A stretch of DNA of 55,344 nucleotides from an uncultured Mycolicibacterium sp. GTDB lineage: Bacteria > Actinomycetota > Actinomycetes > Mycobacteriales > Mycobacteriaceae. The DNA lies in contig NZ_CALDGS010000038.1 in NCBI RefSeq assembly GCF_937941905.1, positions 1 through 55,344 of the forward strand, written 5' to 3'. Numbering within the stretch: the first letter of the stretch is position 1; the number at the start of each line of letters is the position of its first letter. The notes beneath the pieces are model-generated. The model was not told the DNA's origin and did no database searches. It saw nothing but the letters and a program-made list of their open reading frames with translations. The translations under genes were made by a program, and so were the position numbers. Positions 30,979-40,680 of this stretch are shown here, piece by piece.

Positions 30979-31629
30979 ATGCGTGCCCCGATCCGCTGGA
31001 CCATCGCGGTGCTCGTCGTGTTCGTCGCGATCGGGGTGGTGTTCGCCCGGGAACTGGTGCGCGACGACCACGGGCCGGCCGGCCCGACCGGGCCCGTCGC
31101 CGGCCGTGAACACCGCGACGCCGACACCCCCGAGGCGCTGGCCCCGCTGCGCGCCCGGGCCGCGCTGGCACCCTGCCCGGCACCGGGTGCGGGGGCCGGG
31201 CCGGCGGCCCTGCACGGCATCGACGTCGAGTGCGCCGGCGACGGCAGCCGGGTGGAGGTGGCCCGCGCGCTGGCCGGCCGGGCGGTGGTGCTGAACCTGT
31301 GGGCCTACTGGTGCGGCCCGTGCGCCGACGAACTGCCCGCCATGGCCGAGTACCAGCGCCGCGTCGGCGACGCGGTCACCGTCGTCACCGTGCACCAGGA
31401 CGAGAACGAGGCCGCCGCGCTGACCCGGCTGGCCGAGCTCGGTGTGCACCTGCCCACCCTGCAGGACGGCCGCCGGCTCATCGCCGCCGCGTTGCGGGTA
31501 CCCAACGTGATGCCCGCCACCGCGGTGCTGCGGCCGGACGGTACCGTGGCCGGGATCCTGCCGCGCGTGTTCACCTCGGCCGACGAGATCGCCGCGGCGG
31601 TGCAGCCACTGATAGGAGTCACCCGGTGA
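30979..31629 (+). CDS. Membrane-anchored thioredoxin-like protein (TlpA/ResA type)
   Basis: The 216-residue protein has an N-terminal signal anchor (IRWTIAVLVVFVAIGVVFA), then an extracytoplasmic thioredoxin fold. The active site is LWAYWCGPCADELP (CxxC) and the cis-Pro region is VPNVMPATAVL. Likely a thiol-disulfide reductase for cytochrome maturation or envelope proteins. Ortholog of Rv3673c. It starts 9 bp after nth, and its stop overlaps the Nudix start (GTGA, 31626-31629). Confidence 0.93.
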   Translation: MRAPIRWTIAVLVVFVAIGVVFARELVRDDHGPAGPTGPVAGREHRDADTPEALAPLRARAALAPCPAPGAGAGPAALHGIDVECAGDGSRVEVARALAGRAVVLNLWAYWCGPCADELPAMAEYQRRVGDAVTVVTVHQDENEAAALTRLAELGVHLPTLQDGRRLIAAALRVPNVMPATAVLRPDGTVAGILPRVFTSADEIAAAVQPLIGVTR

Positions 31630-32420
31630 GCTGGGATCACCACCCGCACCTGCTGGACCCCGACGCGGCCCCGCCCTGGCTGCGCGGCCTGGTCGACAAC
31701 GTCGACCGGGTGCCGCAGGCCTACCGGCGGCGCATCGCCCCCGGCGCGCTGGCCGCCATCACCGCGGCCGGCGCCGCCGCCGCGGCCACCGGCCGGCGCC
31801 GCGACGCCGCCGTGCTGGTGCTGTTCTCCGGCCCGCCCGACGCGCCCGCCGGGGCCCTGCCCGACACCGCCGACCTGCTGCTGACCGTGCGGGCCGCCAC
31901 GCTGCGCCACCACGCCGGGCAGGCCGCCTTCCCGGGCGGCTCGGCCGACCCCGGGGACGACGGACCGGTGACCACCGCGCTGCGCGAGGCCACCGAGGAG
32001 ACCGGCCTCGACGTCGGCCGGTTGCGGCCGCTGGCCACCCTGGAGCGCATGTTCATCCCGCCGTCGGGGTTCCACGTTGTGCCGGTGCTGGCGTACTCGC
32101 CCGACCCCGGGCCGGTGGCGGTCATGGACCCCGCCGAGACGGCGCTGGTGTCGCGGGTCCCGGTGCGGGCCTTCGTCAACCCGCAGAATCGACTGATGGT
32201 GTACCGCAAGGGTTCCGGCACCCGGGTGGCCGGGCCGGCGTTCCTGCTCAACGAGATGCTGGTGTGGGGGTTCACCGGTCAGGTGATCTCGGCGCTGCTG
32301 GAGGTCGCGGGCTGGGCCCGGCCCTGGAACACCGACGATGTGCGCGAACTCGACGAGGCGATGGCGCTCGCCGGTGACCCGAAACGCGCCGCGGACCGCT
32401 ACGGTGAAGCGCAGCAATGA
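31626..32420 (+). CDS. Nudix hydrolase, CoA pyrophosphatase-like
   Basis: The 264-residue Nudix protein has the catalytic helix ALREATEETGLD. The Nudix box starts with GGSADPGDD, in which Asp replaces the first consensus Glu, as in the NudL/NUDT7 CoA-diphosphatase group. The upstream segment LLTVRAATLRHHAGQAAFPGG matches the NuCoA signature LxxRxxxLxxHxGQxxFPGG closely. It probably cleaves CoA or acyl-CoA into 3',5'-ADP and phosphopantetheine. Ortholog of Rv3672c. The start overlaps the TlpA-like stop, and its own stop overlaps the marP start (ATGA). Confidence 0.93.
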   Translation: MSWDHHPHLLDPDAAPPWLRGLVDNVDRVPQAYRRRIAPGALAAITAAGAAAAATGRRRDAAVLVLFSGPPDAPAGALPDTADLLLTVRAATLRHHAGQAAFPGGSADPGDDGPVTTALREATEETGLDVGRLRPLATLERMFIPPSGFHVVPVLAYSPDPGPVAVMDPAETALVSRVPVRAFVNPQNRLMVYRKGSGTRVAGPAFLLNEMLVWGFTGQVISALLEVAGWARPWNTDDVRELDEAMALAGDPKRAADRYGEAQQ

Positions 32421-33613
32421 CATCCTCACAGTGGCTTGATTTCGCCGTTCTCGCCGTCGCGTTCATCGCCGCCGTGTCCGGCTGGCGATCCGGCGCGCTG
32501 GGCTCCCTGCTGTCGTTCGTCGGCGTGGTGCTCGGCGCGGTCGCCGGGGTGCTGCTGGCCCCGCACGTGGTCACCCACATCGACGGGCCCCGCACCAAGC
32601 TGTTCGTGACGCTGTTCCTGATCCTGGTGCTGGTGGTGGTCGGCGAGATCGCCGGGGTGGTGCTGGGCCGCGCGGTGCGCGGCGCCATCCGCAACCGCCC
32701 GCTGCGGGTGGTGGACTCGGTGGTGGGGCTGGGCCTGCAGCTGGTCGCGGTGCTCATCGCGGCGTGGCTGCTGGCCACCCCGCTGACCTCCTCCGACCAG
32801 CCCAGCCTGGCCGCCGCGGTGCGCGGCTCGCGGGTGCTGTCCCAGGTCGACGAGGTGGCCCCGAGCTGGATGAAGTCGGTGCCCAAGCGGGTCTCGGCGC
32901 TGCTCGACGACTCCGGGCTGCCCGACGTGCTGCAGCCGTTCGGGCGTACCCCGATCATCGCCGTGGACGCCCCCGACCCGGCACTGGCCACCGACCCGGT
33001 GGTCGGCTTCACCCGCTCCAGCGTGGTCAAGATCCGCGGCGTGGCGCAGACCTGCCAGAAGGTGCTGGAGGGCACCGGGTTCGTCATCGCGCCCAACCGG
33101 GTGATGTCCAACGCGCACGTCGTCGCCGGCGCCGACAGCGTCACCGTCGAGGTGGACGGGCAGAGCTACGACGCCACCGTGGTGTCCTACGACCCGGACG
33201 CCGACATTTCCGTCCTCGACGTGCCCAACCTGCCGTCGCGGCCCCTGGAGTTCGCCGAGAAATCCGCCCCGACGGGCACCGACGCCATCGTGCTGGGGTA
33301 CCCGGGCGGCGGGGACTTCGTCGCCACCCCGGCCCGGGTGCGCGAGATCATCGAGCTCAACGGGCCGGACATCTACCACGAGACCACGGTCACCCGCACC
33401 GTCTACACCATTCGCGGCGCGATCCGGCAGGGCAACTCGGGCGGCCCGATGATCGACCGCGGCGGCCGGGTGCTCGGCGTGGTGTTCGGGGCGGCGGTCG
33501 ACGACGCCGACACCGGCTTCGTGCTCACCGCCGAGGAGGTGGCCGGGCAGCTCGAGAAGGCCCGCAACAGCCCCGGCCAGGTGCAGACCGGCCGCTGCGT
33601 GGGCCAGGCCTGA
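32417..33613 (+). CDS. marP: Acid-resistance membrane serine protease MarP
   Basis: The 398-residue protein has four N-terminal membrane helices (CvpA-like, about 1-125) and a periplasmic chymotrypsin/HtrA-like protease domain. The triad is visible: His in VMSNAHVVAG, Asp in DPDADISVLDV and Ser in RQGNSGGPMID. Two Cys (QTCQK and GRCVG at the C-terminus) can form the disulfide seen in the M. tuberculosis enzyme. MarP (Rv3671c) is required for resistance to acid and oxidative stress through cleavage of peptidoglycan hydrolases. Last gene of the nth run; a tandem repeat separates it from the convergent ephE. Confidence 0.96.
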   Translation: MTSSQWLDFAVLAVAFIAAVSGWRSGALGSLLSFVGVVLGAVAGVLLAPHVVTHIDGPRTKLFVTLFLILVLVVVGEIAGVVLGRAVRGAIRNRPLRVVDSVVGLGLQLVAVLIAAWLLATPLTSSDQPSLAAAVRGSRVLSQVDEVAPSWMKSVPKRVSALLDDSGLPDVLQPFGRTPIIAVDAPDPALATDPVVGFTRSSVVKIRGVAQTCQKVLEGTGFVIAPNRVMSNAHVVAGADSVTVEVDGQSYDATVVSYDPDADISVLDVPNLPSRPLEFAEKSAPTGTDAIVLGYPGGGDFVATPARVREIIELNGPDIYHETTVTRTVYTIRGAIRQGNSGGPMIDRGGRVLGVVFGAAVDDADTGFVLTAEEVAGQLEKARNSPGQVQTGRCVGQA

Positions 33614-33621
33614 GCCCGTGG

Positions 33622-33668
33622 GCCGGAGACCTGATCAGCCGGAGACCTGATCAGCCGTAAACCTGATC
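33622..33668. repeat. Three tandem 16-bp repeats spanning the ephE stop codon
   Basis: Units at 33622-33637, 33638-33653 and 33654-33668. The first two are identical, GCCGGAGACCTGATCA. The third differs at three positions and encodes the last EphE residues (DQVYG) on the minus strand. The array looks like duplication of the gene end into the spacer. Confidence 0.85.
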
Positions 33669-34607
33669 GAGGAACCGGCCCAGCTCCGCGTTGACCGCCG
33701 CCGGCGCCTCCTCGTGCGCGTAGTGACCCGCCCCCGGCACGGTCACGTACCGGCCGTGCGGGGCGTAGCGCTCGGTCCGGCGCACCGGCTCGGCCAGCAC
33801 GTACGGGTCGGCGTCGCCGCGCAGGTGCAGCACCGGCACCCGGACCGGGCGGCGCATCAGCCGCATGAACCGGCGTCCCTCGCCGCGCAGCTGGCTGCGC
33901 ACCGCCCAGCGCTGGTACTCCAGCGCCGAGTGCGCCGCCGACGGGATCTGCACCGCACGGCGCAGGTGCGCGACGGTCTCGGCGAAGTCGTCGGTGGCCT
34001 GCCAGGCGGCGCCGGCGCGGCGGCGCACCAGCCGCTCCAGCGCGGCGCCGTCGCGGCGGGTGAGCCGGCGCTCCGGCCAGATCGGCACCTGGTAGCGCAG
34101 CAGCGACGGCAGCAGCGCCCGGGCCTGGGCCCGGTCGGTGAGCGCGGCCGAGCGCAGCGCCGCCGGATGCGGCGAGCTCACCAGCGCGATCGCCCGCACC
34201 AGCCGGGGGTGCAGCACCGCGGTCGCCCAGCACACCAGCCCGCCGTCGGCGTGCCCGACCAGCGTGGCCGAGCGGTGGCCCAGCGCCCGCACCAGCCCGG
34301 CGGTGTCACCGGCCAGCGTCCAGCCGTCGTAGCCGCGCGGGGGTTTGTCGCTGCCGCCGTATCCGCGCAGGTCCACCGCCACCACGCGGGCCCCGGTCAG
34401 GCCGCGCAGCTGGTGGCGCCAGGACCACCAGAACGACCCGAAGCCGTGCAGCAGCACCACCAACGGCCGGTCGGTGAGTGCCTCCGTTCCGTCGCCGGCC
34501 GCGGGCGGATCGGCCTCCACGACGTGGAAGCGGATGCCGTTGGCGTGCACCTGCAGGTCGCGCCACGGACCGTCGATACGGGTGACCGACGGATCGGGTG
34601 CGGTCAT
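33651..34607 (-). CDS. ephE: Alpha/beta-hydrolase, epoxide hydrolase EphE
   Basis: The 318-residue alpha/beta-hydrolase has the oxyanion motif LLHGFGSFWWSW, nucleophile elbow VGHADGGLV with Asp as nucleophile (as in epoxide hydrolases and dehalogenases), acid residue in LHLRGDADPYV and the catalytic His in GAGHYAHEE. Ortholog of Rv3670; the substrate is unknown. ATG 34607 overlaps the upstream stop as TAATG, so it is coupled to the membrane protein gene. The end of the gene is duplicated in the downstream spacer. Confidence 0.92.
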   Translation of the reverse strand: MTAPDPSVTRIDGPWRDLQVHANGIRFHVVEADPPAAGDGTEALTDRPLVVLLHGFGSFWWSWRHQLRGLTGARVVAVDLRGYGGSDKPPRGYDGWTLAGDTAGLVRALGHRSATLVGHADGGLVCWATAVLHPRLVRAIALVSSPHPAALRSAALTDRAQARALLPSLLRYQVPIWPERRLTRRDGAALERLVRRRAGAAWQATDDFAETVAHLRRAVQIPSAAHSALEYQRWAVRSQLRGEGRRFMRLMRRPVRVPVLHLRGDADPYVLAEPVRRTERYAPHGRYVTVPGAGHYAHEEAPAAVNAELGRFLDQVYG

Positions 34608-35131
34608 TACCAACCCGACGGATCGGTGGGCTTCCCGCCGCCCGGGGTCTGCACCGGCGCCGGCAACCCGGCGGACTGGCCGCCGTGGCCGGGGGCGAAC
34701 GCCTCGCGCGCCTCCCGGACCGACTCGATGGTCTTCTGCGGCCCGCGGATCCGGCGCACCTTCAGGTAGCCCAGCAGCGCCAGCAGCCCGGTCACCACCA
34801 GCATGATCGCGAACACGATCAGGAACGCCGCCCAGCGCCAGATCCAGGTGTCGAGCAGTTCGGCCAGGAAGAAGAAGAAAAAGAAGGTGGAGTAGAACAG
34901 CACGGTCAGCGCGGCGATGAAGAACACGCTGCCGGTGAGGCCCTTCTTGACGTCCCGGGTGATCTCGGCCTTGGCCAGCTCGACCTCCGCCCGCACCAGC
35001 GTGGACACCTGTGCGGTGGCCTCCTTGACCAGGTCACCGATCGACGGGTCGGGCTTGGGTGCGTGCGGGTCGGCCAGTGGGATGGAGGTGACGGTGCTCG
35101 GCACCCCGTTCTTGCGGTCGCCACTGCTCAC
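34607..35131 (-). CDS. DUF1469/holin-like (phage holin family) membrane protein
   Basis: The 174-residue protein has an amphipathic helix IGDLVKEATAQVSTLVRAEVELAKAEI, two membrane helices (the first containing seven consecutive Phe residues, YSTFFFFFFFLAELL-like) and a basic stretch KVRRIRGP. This is the PF07332 (DUF1469, Actino_holin-like) family. GTG 35131 was chosen for its strong upstream GGGGAGGAAG; a longer frame to 35227 is probably untranslated. Ortholog of Rv3669, coupled to ephE. Confidence 0.87.
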   Translation of the reverse strand: MSSGDRKNGVPSTVTSIPLADPHAPKPDPSIGDLVKEATAQVSTLVRAEVELAKAEITRDVKKGLTGSVFFIAALTVLFYSTFFFFFFLAELLDTWIWRWAAFLIVFAIMLVVTGLLALLGYLKVRRIRGPQKTIESVREAREAFAPGHGGQSAGLPAPVQTPGGGKPTDPSGW

Positions 35132-35285
35132 GGAAAACTTCCTCCCCGTCCGAACTGCCGGCTCTGCGCGGCGGATGTCGCGTTCATGTTGCCATGCTGG
35201 GACCACCGGTACGATGCCGGTCGCCATTAGACTCGTTTCCGAAGAGGGTCACGGCGGGGTCGGGCACGTCGGTACAGGAGGAAAC

Positions 35286-35987
35286 TTGACGAGCAGGCAC
35301 CGCTGGTACGCACCGCTCATCGCGGTGATCGCCGCCGCGGCGGCGGTGATCGCCCCGACGGCGGCCGTCGCGCACGCCGCCGACCCGGTGCCGCTGGGTG
35401 GCGGATCCGGGTTGGTGGTCAACGGATCGACGTTGTGCACCCTGACCGCCATCGGCCACGACAACCGGGGCGCCCTGGTCGGTTTCACCTCCGCGCACTG
35501 CGGCGGGCCGGGCGCGACGGTGGCCGCCGAGGGGTTCGACGAGGCCGGGGTGCTCGGGGTGATGGTGGCCGGCAACGACATGCTGGACTACGCCGTCATC
35601 GAGTTCGACCCGGCGAAGGTGCAGCCGGTCAACGGCATCAACGGATTCCGCATCGACGGTATCGGCCCGGACCCGGTCTTCGGCGAGATCGCCTGCAAGC
35701 TGGGCCGCACCACCGGGCACTCCTGCGGGGTGACCTGGGGGCCGGGCAAGGAGCCGGGCACCATCGTCAACCAGGTGTGCGGCGCGCCGGGCGACTCCGG
35801 GGCGCCGGTGACGGTGAACAACCGGCTGGTGGGCATGATCCACGGCGCGTTCTCGGAGAACCTGCCCACCTGCGTGGTGAAGTTCATCCCGCTGCACACC
35901 CCGGCGGTGACGATGTCGATCAACACCCAGCTGGCCGACATCGCGGCCAAGAACCGGCCCGGCACCGGGTTCGTCCCGGTCGCCTGA
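35286..35987 (+). CDS. Secreted S1-family serine protease
   Basis: The 233-residue protein starts at TTG 35286, placed 4 nt after AGGAGG. A signal peptide (residues 1-32, ending AAVAHAA) precedes a chymotrypsin-like domain with His in FTSAHCGG, Asp in DYAVIEFD and Ser in GAPGDSGAPV. Cysteines beside the His and elsewhere can pair. Ortholog of Rv3668c, possible exported alanine/serine-rich protease. It is divergent from the holin-like gene with 154 bp between, and is followed by a strong terminator. Confidence 0.92.
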   Translation: MTSRHRWYAPLIAVIAAAAAVIAPTAAVAHAADPVPLGGGSGLVVNGSTLCTLTAIGHDNRGALVGFTSAHCGGPGATVAAEGFDEAGVLGVMVAGNDMLDYAVIEFDPAKVQPVNGINGFRIDGIGPDPVFGEIACKLGRTTGHSCGVTWGPGKEPGTIVNQVCGAPGDSGAPVTVNNRLVGMIHGAFSENLPTCVVKFIPLHTPAVTMSINTQLADIAAKNRPGTGFVPVA

Positions 35988-36003
35988 CCGACACGGCACA
36001 GGA

Positions 36004-36037
36004 AGACCCCCGGGGCCGGTGCGGCGCCCGGGGGTCT
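36004..36037. terminator. Terminator between the S1 protease and acs genes
   Basis: AGACCCCCGGG (36004-36014) is perfectly complementary to CCCGGGGGTCT (36027-36037), with a 12-nt loop. The genes on either side are convergent. Confidence 0.85.
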
Positions 36038-36064
36038 GCTGTGTGGCGATGACTGTGCGAGGGT

Positions 36065-38023
<1,959 letters not shown>

Positions 38024-38169
38024 GCGTGTGAGCCTAGTCACCTTATGGTCGGCCGCCACGCGGGTCGGCTGCGGACGGTCGCCGATTTGCGCCGAACGTC
38101 GCCGTTCGGCGGCTCAACGGTCGGAGCCGGCGGTTCGCGCCCCGCGCCGGGGTCGTTAGCGTGGGCAGG

Positions 38170-38907
38170 GTGACCGATCCACTGGCGCCCCTGACCGAGC
38201 TGCCCGGCGTCGCCGAGGCCTGCGAACAGGCCCGCGAGGACCTCGGCCGGGCCCACCGCCACCGCACCAATCTGCGCAAGTGGCCCGTGACCGCGGCCGA
38301 GGCGGCGGTGCGGGCGGCCCGCGCCTCCTCGGTGCTCGACGGCGGCGCGATGCAACTGGCCGACACCGGCGAACCCGACCCGGTGCTGGCCGGGGCGCTG
38401 CGGGTGGCGCAGGCGCTGGAGGGCGGGGAGACCGGCCTGGCCAAGGTCTGGCAGCGCGCCCCGCTGCAGGCGCTGGCCCGGTTGCACACCCTGGCCGCGG
38501 CGGACCTCGTCGACGACCCGGACCGGCTCGGCCGGCCCCGCGGCGACAGCGACACCGGTCGGCGGCTGGAGCTGCTGGCCCACCTCGTCACCGGCGGCAC
38601 CCGGGCGCCGGCCCCGGTGCTGGCCGCCGTGGTGCACGGCGAGCTGTTGACGCTCAAGGCGTTCGGCGTCGCCGACGGGCTGGTGGCGCGGGCGGCGTCG
38701 CGGCTGGTGACGATGTCGACCGGTCTGGACCCGCACGGGCTCGGGGTCCCGGAGCTGTTCTGGATGCGCCGGTCACGTGACTACACCGAGGCCGCCCACG
38801 GCTTCGCGTCGGGCACGCCGGAGGCACTGGCCCGGTGGCTCCTGCACTGCTGCGCGGCCCTGCGGGCCGGTGCCGACGAGGCGCTCAAGATCGCCGAATC
38901 GGTGTGA
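38170..38907 (+). CDS. Degenerate Fic-like fold protein (Rv3662c ortholog)
   Basis: The 245-residue helical protein has an N-terminal RAARASSVLDGGAMQL that resembles the Fic inhibitory or N-terminal SSxIEG segment. At residues 156-174 it has HGELLTLKAFGVADGLVAR, which aligns with the Fic core HxxFExIHPFxDGNGRxxR but lacks the catalytic HPF histidine and the GNGR loop. A pseudo-Fic protein is likely, and AMPylation is not expected. Otherwise annotated as conserved hypothetical. GTG 38170 is 7 nt after TAGCGT (38157-38162). It faces the Ms1 RNA gene and its terminator. Confidence 0.75.
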   Translation: MTDPLAPLTELPGVAEACEQAREDLGRAHRHRTNLRKWPVTAAEAAVRAARASSVLDGGAMQLADTGEPDPVLAGALRVAQALEGGETGLAKVWQRAPLQALARLHTLAAADLVDDPDRLGRPRGDSDTGRRLELLAHLVTGGTRAPAPVLAAVVHGELLTLKAFGVADGLVARAASRLVTMSTGLDPHGLGVPELFWMRRSRDYTEAAHGFASGTPEALARWLLHCCAALRAGADEALKIAESV

Positions 38908-38949
38908 CGGCGGCCGGGCGCCGACGCGCTTCCAGCAAACACCGGGCAC

Positions 38950-39252
38950 GTGAAACGGGCGGCGACCCGACTCAGGTTCGGCTCGCCACCCGTTAGCACG
39001 GGGCCCGGTTACCATGCGTGCTCACATGGGTTGTGTGGGTTGGCCTCGGCGTCCTTGCGGAGCGCTCCGGTTGCGGCCCCACCCAAAGGGCCGTCGGGAC
39101 CGTCCGCTTCCCGCAATTACGCAGGCCCACAACGCTTCTGCCTATTCCGCGGCATGGGCTCCGCGTGGGTACCGGGGACCCGTGCTGGGTGGCCTGGCTC
39201 GGGGGGTCGAACCTTCTTCTTCGGTTCGGCCTTGGCCTCGCCGGGCCACCGT
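38950..39252 (-). ncRNA. Ms1 small RNA (MTS2823/ncRv13661 family), RNA polymerase core binding
   Basis: The roughly 460 bp between the Rv3662c- and Rv3661-like genes has no coding signal. In M. tuberculosis this interval carries the abundant ~300-nt MTS2823, and in M. smegmatis Ms1, which binds core RNA polymerase in stationary phase (established knowledge). Here TTGATG (39287-39282), 17 bp and TACAAA (39264-39259) predict a start near 39252. A strong hairpin followed by TTT (38994-38954) ends it, giving about 300 nt. The 5' GGCCCGG and 3' CCGGGCC can pair to close the structure. The exact ends are estimates. Identification rests on synteny, size, promoter and terminator. Confidence 0.8.
38954..38994 (-). 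terminator. Terminator of Ms1 (bidirectional stem)
   Basis: AACGGG-GGCGA-CCGA at 38954-38969 pairs with TCGG-TCGCC-CCCGTT at 38979-38994, with single-base mismatches between blocks. On the minus strand it is followed by GTTTC. Confidence 0.75.
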
Positions 39253-39258
39253 ACCTCT

Positions 39259-39287
39259 TTTGTACTACGTGACGACGGTCACATCAA
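39259..39287 (-). promoter_or_regulatory. Promoter of Ms1 RNA
   Basis: -35 TTGATG (39287-39282), 17-bp spacer, -10 TACAAA (39264-39259). The -10 lacks the final consensus T, but spacing is ideal. Confidence 0.5.
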
Positions 39288-39368
39288 GTCCCGTGGCCGA
39301 TGATCCTCGGCCGGGTTTTCAGCAACGGTGCGCCGGCACCGTCGGCCGCTCGCGGGCACCGGGGCGGG

Positions 39369-40226
39369 TCAGGCGGTGAACCGGCGCAGCAGCGAGTAGG
39401 TGAGCGCGCCGGCGGCCAGCGCGCTGAACCCCACCGCCAGCGAGGTGGCCACCGCCGCGCCGGACGGGGCGGGGATGCGGTCGCGCAGCGACATCGGCCG
39501 GGAGAAGGTCAGGATCGGCCAGTCGCGCGCCAGCGCCTCCTTGCGCAGCGCCCGGTCCGGATTGACCACGGCCGGATGCCCCACCGTCTCCAGCATCGGC
39601 AGATCGGTGATGGAATCCGAATAGGCGTAACAGTGTTCGAGCGCATAGCCCTCGCGGGCGGCGAGCTGGCGGATCGCCTCGGCCTTGTTCTCCCCGTAGC
39701 AGTAGAACGCGATCTCGCCGGTGTAGCGGCCATCCTCGACGACCATCCGGGTGGCCATCGCGTGGGTGGCCCCGACCGCCCGCGCGATCGGGGCGACGAG
39801 TTCCTCGCCGGAGGCCGACACCACCACCACGTCGCGGCCCTGCCGCTTGTGCTCGGCGATCAGTTCGGTGGCCTCGGCGAACACCAGCGGATCGACGATG
39901 TCGTGCAGCGCCTCGTTGACGATCGCCCGGACCTGCTCGGCGTCCCAGCCGGTGCACATCCGGGTGACGTAGGCGCGCATCCGGTCCATCTGGTCGTGGT
40001 CGGCGCCCGACATCAGGAACAGGAACTGGGCGTAGGCCGACTTGAGCACGGCCCGCCGGTTCAGCAGCCCCTGGTCGTAGAACGGTTTGCTGAAAGCGAG
40101 TGTGCTCGACTTGGCGATCACGGTCTTGTCGAGATCGAAGAAGGCCGCGGTGCGCACCGGGCGGTCCTTTGCCGGGTCGGCCGGTGCCGTGGCGGGCGCT
40201 GGGTCAACCGGATCGGAAACCGTCAC
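39369..40226 (-). CDS. HAD-superfamily phosphatase with C-terminal anchor (SerB-like, Rv3661 ortholog)
   Basis: The 285-residue HAD IB hydrolase has motif I AAFFDLDKTVIAKSS, motif II VVVVSASGEEL, and motifs III/IV in GENKAEAIRQLA and YAYSDSITDLPML. A C-terminal hydrophobic segment (SLAVGFSALAAGALTYSLL) suggests membrane attachment. It probably hydrolyses a phosphomonoester; lysophospholipid phosphatases and phosphoserine phosphatases are relatives. GTG 40226 is 7 nt after TATGCT (40239-40234). An alternative ATG at 40238 falls within that -10 and is rejected. Confidence 0.9.
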   Translation of the reverse strand: MTVSDPVDPAPATAPADPAKDRPVRTAAFFDLDKTVIAKSSTLAFSKPFYDQGLLNRRAVLKSAYAQFLFLMSGADHDQMDRMRAYVTRMCTGWDAEQVRAIVNEALHDIVDPLVFAEATELIAEHKRQGRDVVVVSASGEELVAPIARAVGATHAMATRMVVEDGRYTGEIAFYCYGENKAEAIRQLAAREGYALEHCYAYSDSITDLPMLETVGHPAVVNPDRALRKEALARDWPILTFSRPMSLRDRIPAPSGAAVATSLAVGFSALAAGALTYSLLRRFTA

Positions 40227-40386
40227 GCCGCCCAGCATAGGTCCGAACCCGGGGCGAATCGGTGCCCTCGAACGACGCCCGACGCAAAAGTGGCAGTTCA
40301 CGCCACTAGTCGGTGGCTGAAGTATTTCGGTGCGACACGGGCGATTCTGGCCCTGCCGCACTTGCGCGGCACGCCCCGGAAGTGTG

Positions 40387-40392
40387 TATAGT
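40387..40392 (+). promoter_or_regulatory. -10 box of the 6C small RNA
   Basis: TATAGT at 40387-40392, with TTGCGC (40362-40367) 19 bp upstream. It predicts transcription from about 40399. Confidence 0.65.
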
Positions 40393-40398
40393 GAGCAT

Positions 40399-40507
40399 TA
40401 CCCGGGTTATGCCGGGTGTGTATCAGTCCGACCCCCCGGGACTGATCCACGACGACCTCCGCCTCCTCCCCCCCTGGCGGGGGTCGTCCCCTTTCTGGGG
40501 GTTTTTT
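40399..40507 (+). ncRNA. 6C small RNA (B11 family)
   Basis: Two hairpins each display a run of six C in the loop, the defining feature of actinobacterial 6C RNA. Hairpin 1 pairs ATCAGTCC (40422-40429) with GGACTGAT (40439-40446). Hairpin 2 pairs GACGACC at 40451-40457 with GGTCGTC at 40482-40488. A Rho-independent terminator (CCCC..GGGG, then six T, 40488-40507) ends it. In M. tuberculosis B11/6C lies in the equivalent gap between Rv3660c and Rv3661. The known role is post-transcriptional control through the C-rich loops, affecting growth and cell division genes. The 5' end is inferred from the -10. Confidence 0.9.
40488..40507 (+). terminator. Rho-independent terminator of 6C RNA
   Basis: CCCC (40488-40491), TTTCT loop, GGGG(G) and TTTTTT (40502-40507). 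The best canonical terminator in the window. From here to 40680 I see no further feature. Confidence 0.9.
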
Positions 40508-40680
40508 GTCCGCCGGACCGCCGCGGCAAACCGTGGAATGGTTGCGGAACGCTGTTTTCACCGGCGCGTTCCACCGGCTTCGCCCCCGATCCGCGCCCGG
40601 CCGTGTGCACAGTCCGGCATCCATCCACAGATCGGCGTCCGGGGCTGGATGGTCCCGGCGTGCGCCCGCAGGCTGGGCGC

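Noticed and set aside
39014..39379. Several overlapping plus-strand frames of 80-120 codons
   Set aside because: They lie within the Ms1 RNA interval, have no Shine-Dalgarno, and disagree with the minus-strand promoter and terminator.
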